From: Planctomycetaceae bacterium
Lineage (GTDB): Bacteria; Planctomycetota; Planctomycetia; Pirellulales; Thermoguttaceae
Direction of reading: 5' to 3'
DNA: 9,949 bases
Assembly (NCBI GenBank): GCA_031283515.1
Contig: JAITBS010000300.1
Location: 1 to 9,949 of the forward strand
Of this stretch, positions 5,794 through 9,949 are shown piece by piece. A model generated the notes under the pieces. That model made no database searches. It worked only from the letters and a program-made list of their open reading frames with translations, and was not told where the DNA came from. The first letter of the stretch is position 1. Each line of letters opens with the position of its first letter. Position numbers and translations under genes: made by a program.

Positions 5794-5824
5794 GATCTTC
5801 TCTCCTGAATAAAAAAGGGGGGGG
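5794..5824 (-). promoter_or_regulatory. Strong ribosome site plus C8/T6 homopolymer in the lipoprotein leader
   Basis: Read on the minus strand, eight C (5824-5817) are followed by six T (5816-5811), then AGGAG (5806-5802), eight bases and the ATG. This is the best Shine-Dalgarno in the window. The homopolymer starts 18 nt upstream of the start codon, so a length change by slippage would alter the leader close to the ribosome site but not the protein. Confidence 0.7.
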
Positions 5825-6163
5825 TGAGTCTGGTTTATTGGCTTGGCGAGTGAGTCCATTCATTGTCGTCAATTCTTTTTTCAGTTAGGATACTCTACAC
5901 CACACTAAAGAAAAATCAAACAAAAGAATCAAAATATTCCGTTTTCAGACAGGCAGAATAACCTATAATCCTGTTGATCCTTCCTTCTATTAAAGACGGA
6001 AAATTTTAACAAATTTATTTGATTTTCTTGAATTATTCGAAAAAAAAACCTAAGATAGACTTACCCTATTTTATTGGTTGTGAGTTCCGATGTTGTTTGG
6101 ACAAAGTTTAGGGTTTTCGTAAAACTTATTTGATCAACTCTTTGTACTTAATTGAATACTGTT
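5825..6163. other. Divergent spacer between lipoprotein (-) and hydrolase (+) genes
   Basis: Both flanking genes start from this spacer, so their promoters should be inside it. On the plus strand TATAAT (5964-5969) is a perfect -10 but has only TTTTCA 16 bp before it; TTGAAT (6028-6033) with TAAGAT (6051-6056) at 17 bp is an alternative. I could not pick a promoter on the minus strand. No gene or repeat is visible. Confidence 0.45.
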
Positions 6164-7045
6164 ATGCAACGTTTTATTTTGATCGTGATATTGAATATGT
6201 TTGTTTTTGGAGTTCGGGCTGGTGATACGTGGTTTATGGACACACGTTCGGCGACAACAGAAGAACCGGAACATCTTACCGTTAAAAAACTTGATAACAA
6301 CAATCAATCCGTTCCCGTTTGGCGTTCCGCGACATTGGAGGAATTTCAAGAGACACATGTTTCGCAAAAGCCATTGGTTATTGTAATTCATGGTAATTGG
6401 ATGTCGTCTGGTAATGCCTTGAGTTATGGGAAAATCTTTGATCATTTTTTGGAAAAAATCGAACAATCCCAAGAATTTCGGCTTCTTATTTGGAGTTGGC
6501 CTTCCGAACGAATTTTGTGTGGAATCCGAAAAGACGTATTAACAAAGGCGTGCCGTGCGGATGAACAAGCGGAGTATTTAGTTTCGTTTCTTCAAAAACT
6601 GAAACAAAATAGTAAAGTTTCGTTGATTGGTTTTAGTTTTGGAGCCAGATTGGTTTGTAATACATTACAAATATTATCGGATACGAAAGAAATAGACAAT
6701 CGATTATCAATTCGGTCAATACTTTTAGCGGGAGCATTGGATTGTGGGTCGTTGACACCGAAAGGGCGATATGGTCAAGCCTTGTCGGTAACTGAAAAAA
6801 TGTTGATACATGTTAATCCTGATGATGAAACACTTTGTTTTTATCCTTTGCTTGTTCGGATTGGCGGTCCTCAGGCGATTGGGAAAAAGGGGGTATTGAT
6901 GAGCGGACTTTCAGAAGAAGCACGCCGAAAAATCAAATCCGTCAATGTTGCCCGACAACTGGGAACAGAACATGCTTTCATTACATCATTCCAAACGTTG
7001 ACTACTTACGAAAAAGATTTTCGACAATACGCTTTGTTTGAATAA
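6164..7045 (+). CDS. Exported alpha/beta hydrolase of a planctomycete family
   Basis: The 293-residue protein begins with a signal-like segment (residues 3-19, ending VRAG), then an alpha/beta-hydrolase fold. Visible landmarks are the first core strand and oxyanion turn LVIVIHGNW (71-79), the strand LLIWSWPSER (107-116), the nucleophile elbow GFSFGAR (156-162, Ser158), the probable acid Asp221 in NPDDETLCFYP, GGPQAIGKKG (234-243) and the probable catalytic His270 in GTEHAF. The combination WSWPS-R, a following DVLTKACRADEQ and GGPQA-G is what I recall from uncharacterised planctomycete hydrolases. Substrate unknown; an esterase or lipase-like reaction is the general expectation. ATG 6164 is preferred over TTG 6152 (four residues longer); neither has a Shine-Dalgarno. 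Transcribed alone, divergently from the lipoprotein gene. Confidence 0.82.
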   Translation: MQRFILIVILNMFVFGVRAGDTWFMDTRSATTEEPEHLTVKKLDNNNQSVPVWRSATLEEFQETHVSQKPLVIVIHGNWMSSGNALSYGKIFDHFLEKIEQSQEFRLLIWSWPSERILCGIRKDVLTKACRADEQAEYLVSFLQKLKQNSKVSLIGFSFGARLVCNTLQILSDTKEIDNRLSIRSILLAGALDCGSLTPKGRYGQALSVTEKMLIHVNPDDETLCFYPLLVRIGGPQAIGKKGVLMSGLSEEARRKIKSVNVARQLGTEHAFITSFQTLTTYEKDFRQYALFE

Positions 7046-7048
7046 GTT

Positions 7049-7073
7049 ACAAAAAAAATGATTTTGTTTTTTT
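7049..7073 (+). terminator. Weak intrinsic terminator after the hydrolase gene
   Basis: ACAAAA (7049-7054) pairs with TTTTGT (7062-7067) around a 7-nt loop and runs into seven T (7067-7073), starting 4 nt after the TAA. The stem is only A/T-rich and 6 bp long, so efficiency is doubtful, but the placement is right. Confidence 0.4.
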
Positions 7074-7317
7074 AATATTTATGTAAAAAAATATGCATTG
7101 CCATTATATCTGTCATGCTTTCAAGTAGTATATTTAGTAGATGAAATGGATTATAAGCCTTGCTGTTACGGCAATTATATTGTTTTTTGTTGATTTTTTC
7201 ATGGATATGTTGAGTAGATTTTTTTTCATGTTCAATCAAAGTTCTGTCCACAGACAAAACAATCCCTGACAGATTTTTGAAAGTGTTATTTCTTTGGATT
7301 TGTTTAACTGTTTCCAT
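7072..7317 (-). pseudogene. Possible IS1380-like transposase remnant
   Basis: An 81-codon minus-strand frame contains GIVLSVDRTLIEHEKK and, after a gap, QYNCRNSKAYNPFHLLNIL. In IS1380-type transposases the first catalytic Asp sits in a strand of the form V-L-D-x-D-x-T, followed by G-Y-N-P, a basic stretch and a S-x-H-P-L segment; this frame has the same order, with the first Asp replaced by Ser and the His-Pro by Asn-Pro. The remaining catalytic domain and the insertion-sequence ends are missing, and no ribosome site precedes its ATG. It overlaps the T tract after the hydrolase gene. If the resemblance is chance, this is simply an open A/T-rich spacer. Confidence 0.33.
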
Positions 7318-7461
7318 CTTGTCGTTGTTTTTTTTTACCTATATCTAATCTCTAATTAGAAAAATAGCATGAAAGGTAACTGCTGAAATATTACAAATCT
7401 CCGTGTTTTTAGTCTGTTCTTTTTTTGTCCGTTTTGTTATTCTCTAAAAAATAATCTCTAC

Positions 7462-7492
7462 ATAATCTGCGAAAATCTGCGTAATCTGCGGA
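7462..7492. repeat. Dispersed TAATCTGCGGA-type repeat, locus 2
   Basis: ATAATCTGCG (7462-7471), AAAATCTGCG (7472-7481) and GTAATCTGCG (7481-7490) follow one another at 9-10 bp steps. The 14-mer at 7479-7492 is identical to 5330-5343. Locus 2 is tandem, while locus 1 has its words spaced by about 20 bp. Confidence 0.7.
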
Positions 7493-7523
7493 CTGCAACT
7501 GCGGGACTAATAAAAGTGAAATC

Positions 7524-7548
7524 ATTATTCAAAACTCCTTTGAATAAT
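7524..7548. repeat. Perfect 10-bp inverted repeat with 5-nt loop
   Basis: ATTATTCAAA (7524-7533) and TTTGAATAAT (7539-7548) are exact reverse complements. It lies about 145 bp before the yacL-like start. There is no T tract after it on the plus strand. It may be an operator-like palindrome or a 3' structure from a lost gene. Confidence 0.65.
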
Positions 7549-7690
7549 TACATCTATGGTTAGATAAAGAAATGTTGTTATAAATTGGAGAAATTTCTTA
7601 GTTCCCTCATTTTGTTTTTTGTAATTGGTGTTAAAATGATATTTAAAACTTTTTTCAAAAATTGACCTTATTACAATTAACGATTTTCCA

Positions 7691-8866
7691 ATGGGACTTT
7701 TAATATTACGTAGTTTGTTTATTCTTGTTTCCAGTGGTGTGGGAGTTTATGTTCTCAACTCTGGGGTATTGAGTGGTACGGAATCAGCGGGTTTTTGGGC
7801 TTTTGCCGGAATTTTCCTTTTGGCGATTCTGGTTATTGTCGGTGATATGCTCATTCCCAAAAAACGGGTTGACTGGATATCTTCTATCTATTTTGGACTT
7901 TTAATTGGTCTTCTCCTGACAGCCGCTCTTGGTTTTGCAATTACGCCGTTATTGCCGCAGGGTTCCGAACATCTCGCTCAACAAAGCCGCGTAAATACCA
8001 TGTTGGTAATTGGTGTTGTGCTTTGTTATATTTGTACAAGTTTTCTTCTCCAGACACGGGATGATTTCCGGTTTATTATTCCGTATGTTGAATTTCGGAA
8101 AAACCTGAAAGGTAATCGCCCATTGGTGTTAGATACAAGTGTTGTGATTGACGGACGTATTGCGGATGTGATGGAAACAATGATTATTGATAGTCGGCTT
8201 GTTATGCCGCGTTTTGCAATCAATGAGCTCCAACGAATTGCCGACAGTTCCGACCGAAACCGCCGAACACGAGGACGACGCGGGTTGGATATTTTGAACC
8301 GTCTCCAAAAAATGAAAGGTATTGATATTCAAATTGACGATACCGACTTACCTGAATTTCGCGGGCAACCGGTTGATCTGAAACTGGTTGCGCTGGTAAA
8401 ACACCTCGAAGGAAAACTTGTTACCAATGATTATAACCTCAATAAAGTTGCAAAAATTCAAGGTGTTGATGTAATCAATCTGAATGATTTGGCAAACGCA
8501 ATGAAACCGGTTTTTCTACCGGGTGAAAAGTTGGATGTTGATATTGTCAAGAGCGGCGAGGAAGCCAGTCAAGGAATTGGTTATTTGGATGACGGAACAA
8601 TGGTGGTTGTTGATAACGGACGGGAACATGTCGGCGAACGGGTTGTTGTTACGGTTACAAGTGTATTGCAAACCAGTGCGGGACGAATGATTTTCGGACG
8701 ATACGAATTTACAACGAAAAAACTTGCCGGAACAACGATTATTCATGATAGTACAGCGGTTGTTCCGACCACCAGTGTTATTGCCAATACGAAAACCGAA
8801 ACTCCGCCAACTGCTCAGCAAAATGGAAAAAATAACCGCTCTGGAAATAATAACAAACAGAAATGA
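7691..8866 (+). CDS. Membrane-anchored PIN/TRAM-domain protein (YacL-like)
   Basis: The 391-residue protein has four N-terminal membrane segments (about 3-22, 34-51, 64-86, 102-120), a PIN nuclease-type domain (about 144-265) and a TRAM RNA-binding domain (about 275-338). PIN acidic residues are visible: Asp148 and Asp154 in LDTSVVIDGRI, Glu179 in INEL, Asp229 in VDLKLV and Asp247 in TNDYNL. The order membrane-PIN-TRAM matches YacL of Bacillus and its relatives, thought to act on RNA at the membrane; the substrate is not established. The tail after 360 is Asn/Lys/Thr-rich low complexity. The ATG at 7691 starts directly at the first helix, without a Shine-Dalgarno. The next gene follows after 6 bp, so the two are very likely co-transcribed. 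Confidence 0.9.
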   Translation: MGLLILRSLFILVSSGVGVYVLNSGVLSGTESAGFWAFAGIFLLAILVIVGDMLIPKKRVDWISSIYFGLLIGLLLTAALGFAITPLLPQGSEHLAQQSRVNTMLVIGVVLCYICTSFLLQTRDDFRFIIPYVEFRKNLKGNRPLVLDTSVVIDGRIADVMETMIIDSRLVMPRFAINELQRIADSSDRNRRTRGRRGLDILNRLQKMKGIDIQIDDTDLPEFRGQPVDLKLVALVKHLEGKLVTNDYNLNKVAKIQGVDVINLNDLANAMKPVFLPGEKLDVDIVKSGEEASQGIGYLDDGTMVVVDNGREHVGERVVVTVTSVLQTSAGRMIFGRYEFTTKKLAGTTIIHDSTAVVPTTSVIANTKTETPPTAQQNGKNNRSGNNNKQK

Positions 8867-8872
8867 TCGCCG

Positions 8873-9334
8873 ATGTCTCATTCGACCAGTCTTTTTATCG
8901 AATTATTGAAACGTGATCAGCGTTATAAAGCAGAAGCCTACGCTTTTGTTTATGAAGCATTGAGTTACGCTCAAGATATTTTGGAATTGGGTAAAAAGGA
9001 ACAACATAAACCGATTTCAAAAGAAAAAGAGAATCCGGCGGCGATAAAGAGTTCAGAACAAAATGCGGTTACCGAAACAGATTTCAGTAACCATATTTCT
9101 GGACAAGAACTTTGCAAGGCAGCACGGGACTACGCGATTACTCAATATGGTTTTCTTGCCAAAACGGTGTTAAACTCACTTGGAATCCGCAAAACTGATG
9201 ATATCGGCAATATTGTTTATAATTTGATCAGTATTGGACAAATGCGAAAGGCTCCGCAAGATAGCCGCGAAGATTTCAGTAATATTTTCGATTTCGAGAC
9301 AACATTCGATGAAACTTATCAAATTCATTTATAG
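8873..9334 (+). CDS. Minf_1886 family protein
   Basis: A 153-residue, probably cytoplasmic protein. The N-terminal part RYKAEAYAFVYEALSYAQ (16-33) and the C-terminal part, with HISGQELCKAARDYA (74-88), QYGFLAKTVLNSLGI (91-105), DIGNIVYNLISIGQM and the ending SREDFSNIFDFETTF, match the Minf_1886 family common in planctomycetes and verrucomicrobia as I know it. Between them, residues 42-70 are a charged variable linker. No catalytic residues are evident and the family has no assigned reaction. Its position 6 bp after the PIN/TRAM gene suggests translational coupling; a link to RNA metabolism is inference from context only. Confidence 0.82.
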   Translation: MSHSTSLFIELLKRDQRYKAEAYAFVYEALSYAQDILELGKKEQHKPISKEKENPAAIKSSEQNAVTETDFSNHISGQELCKAARDYAITQYGFLAKTVLNSLGIRKTDDIGNIVYNLISIGQMRKAPQDSREDFSNIFDFETTFDETYQIHL

Positions 9335-9360
9335 TACCGATAAATTTAAGTCATTTCAAA
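9334..9360 (+). repeat. Direct repeat, copy 1, at the stop codon of the Minf_1886 gene
   Basis: The 27 bases beginning GTACCGATAAATTTAAGTC match 9748-9774 at 24 positions. Copy 1 starts at the last base of the TAG stop. The two copies bracket a 387-bp gene-free stretch. Confidence 0.75.
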
Positions 9361-9554
9361 ATCTATACGACAAACGTACCGTGTCAAGCATATCCTATAA
9401 TTTTACGGTTCTAAGTTTGTGACTGAAGCGATTGGCGATTGGTCTATTTTTATGAATCTCTCGTACACAGTTTGCATTCATCATTTTAATATTGCAACGA
9501 TTTATATTAAACAATTCCAATAGTGGTAACGAATTTCAATGGTGACAGGCGGTC

Positions 9555-9674
9555 TTTTGCCGAAGGGTTGCAACGATTGGTTTTGTTATTGTGTTGTGCA
9601 TTGTTGTTTTTTAATTTCCCTCTGTAAACAGGGACAAGCCGGCTATTGCCGACCAACCTTTCGGCGAAAGGTTG
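9555..9674. repeat. 120-bp inverted repeat with an inner perfect hairpin
   Basis: The 16-bp outer arms, 9555-9570 (TTTTGCCGAAGGGTTG) and 9654-9669, are complementary at 14 of 16 positions. The right arm also forms its own perfect hairpin, CAACCTTTC (9654-9662) with GAAAGGTTG (9666-9674) around GGC. It lies between the two 27-bp direct repeats. The arrangement resembles a small non-autonomous element, without proof. Confidence 0.65.
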
Positions 9675-9747
9675 CCTACTTACGCTATTTCTTGTAGCGT
9701 TTCATTTCTTGTAGTGCTTCCTAAAAATTGTCCCAAATTTTATTATC

Positions 9748-9774
9748 GTACTGATAATTTTAAGTCATTTCGAA
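9748..9774 (+). repeat. Direct repeat, copy 2
   Basis: It differs from 9334-9360 at three positions (C/T, A/T and A/G). It is 65 bp before the promoter at 9839. Confidence 0.75.
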
Positions 9775-9838
9775 TTTATTGGACAAGCACATAAAAATAA
9801 GATCACTACTGAATAGATACAAAATTTTTTCAGAGGGC

Positions 9839-9867
9839 TTGACATATTTTTTGTTTTCGTGTATTAT
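9839..9867 (+). promoter_or_regulatory. Near-consensus sigma-70-type promoter for a gene beyond the right edge
   Basis: TTGACA (9839-9844) is a perfect -35; exactly 17 bp later comes TATTAT (9862-9867), 5 of 6 to the -10 consensus. Transcription should start near 9874 and leave at least 75 nt of A/T-rich leader in the window. GGAG at 9906-9909 is not followed by a lasting reading frame, so the start codon probably lies outside. It is the strongest promoter in the window. Confidence 0.65.
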
Positions 9868-9949
9868 CTCAACATAAAGATTTTAGTTTTTTAATTTTCA
9901 ATATTTGGAGATCAAATTACGTTTTAAAAAATAAGTTGCCCGAATTTTT

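Larger units (their letters stand above)
7318..7690. other. A/T-rich spacer before the yacL-like gene
   Basis: It holds the clustered TAATCTGCG words (7462-7492) and a perfect 10-bp hairpin (7524-7548). The promoter of the PIN/TRAM unit should lie in 7550-7680; TAAAAT (7633-7638) is a 5-of-6 match to the -10 consensus, but without a recognisable -35. No gene is supported. Confidence 0.5.
9335..9838. other. Gene-free stretch after the Minf_1886 gene
   Basis: No coding frame is convincing on either strand. It contains the inverted repeat at 9555-9674, ATTTCTTGTAG repeated at 9687-9697 and 9704-9714, and the second copy of the 27-bp direct repeat at 9748-9774. I see no clear terminator for the upstream operon. 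Confidence 0.55.

Noticed and set aside
7409..7525. A 38-codon minus-strand frame starting at 7525 with AGGAG eight bases upstream
   Set aside because: The apparent ribosome site is formed by the loop and arm of the hairpin at 7524-7548, and the peptide is mostly a translation of the TAATCTGCG repeat. I see no sign of a real protein.
8516..8881. 121-codon minus-strand frame opposite the end of the PIN/TRAM gene
   Set aside because: It is fully antisense to a well-supported gene, and its Arg/Asn-rich composition is typical of a shadow frame.
1..9949. tRNA, rRNA or riboswitch structures
   Set aside because: I looked for conserved tRNA ends, rRNA segments and common riboswitch cores and found none.

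Overview
The window looks like chromosomal DNA of a low-GC planctomycete, probably of the Pirellulales. That placement is inference from gene content. The supporting genes are a secreted DUF1570-type zincin with a long Ser/Pro-rich linker, an alpha/beta hydrolase with the WSWPS / GGPQAIG signature I know from planctomycetes, a Cys-rich small lipoprotein ending in a PGPA-type tail, a YacL-like PIN/TRAM protein followed by a Minf_1886-family protein, and a transposase remnant of the type common in Rhodopirellula relatives. Shine-Dalgarno sequences are mostly weak or absent, which also fits planctomycetes.

Layout. Bases 1-136 hold the edge of a broken transposase on the minus strand. It abuts an 11-copy, 21-bp tandem array (145-375) whose units can each fold into a hairpin. 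Next comes an LptF/LptG-family permease (650-1825, +). A repeat-rich spacer with a large inverted repeat follows, then the DUF1570 metallopeptidase-like exported protein (2279-3991, +). It converges with lspA (4157-4843, -) across a 14-bp inverted repeat. The 640-bp spacer upstream of lspA holds a start-less gene fragment (4974-5177, +) plus several short repeats. Then come the Cys-rich lipoprotein (5488-5793, -), the alpha/beta hydrolase (6164-7045, +), a spacer with a possible IS1380-like remnant (7072-7317, -), and the two-gene unit yacL-like PIN/TRAM (7691-8866, +) plus Minf_1886-family protein (8873-9334, +). The last 600 bp carries no gene but has a direct-repeat pair, an inverted repeat and a near-consensus sigma-70-type promoter firing out of the right edge.

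How the genes relate. Several genes concern the cell envelope: LPS transport (LptF/G), lipoprotein maturation (LspA), one lipoprotein and two exported enzymes. Only the PIN/TRAM and Minf_1886 pair looks like a real operon; the others are separated by long spacers and often face opposite ways. I see no defence island, CRISPR array, RNA gene or clear new multi-gene system. The most unusual signal is the non-coding repeat content: the hairpin-unit array at 145-375, where all unit variation falls outside the stem bases, and two diverged inverted-repeat elements (1897-1995 and 5389-5470) that share a core.
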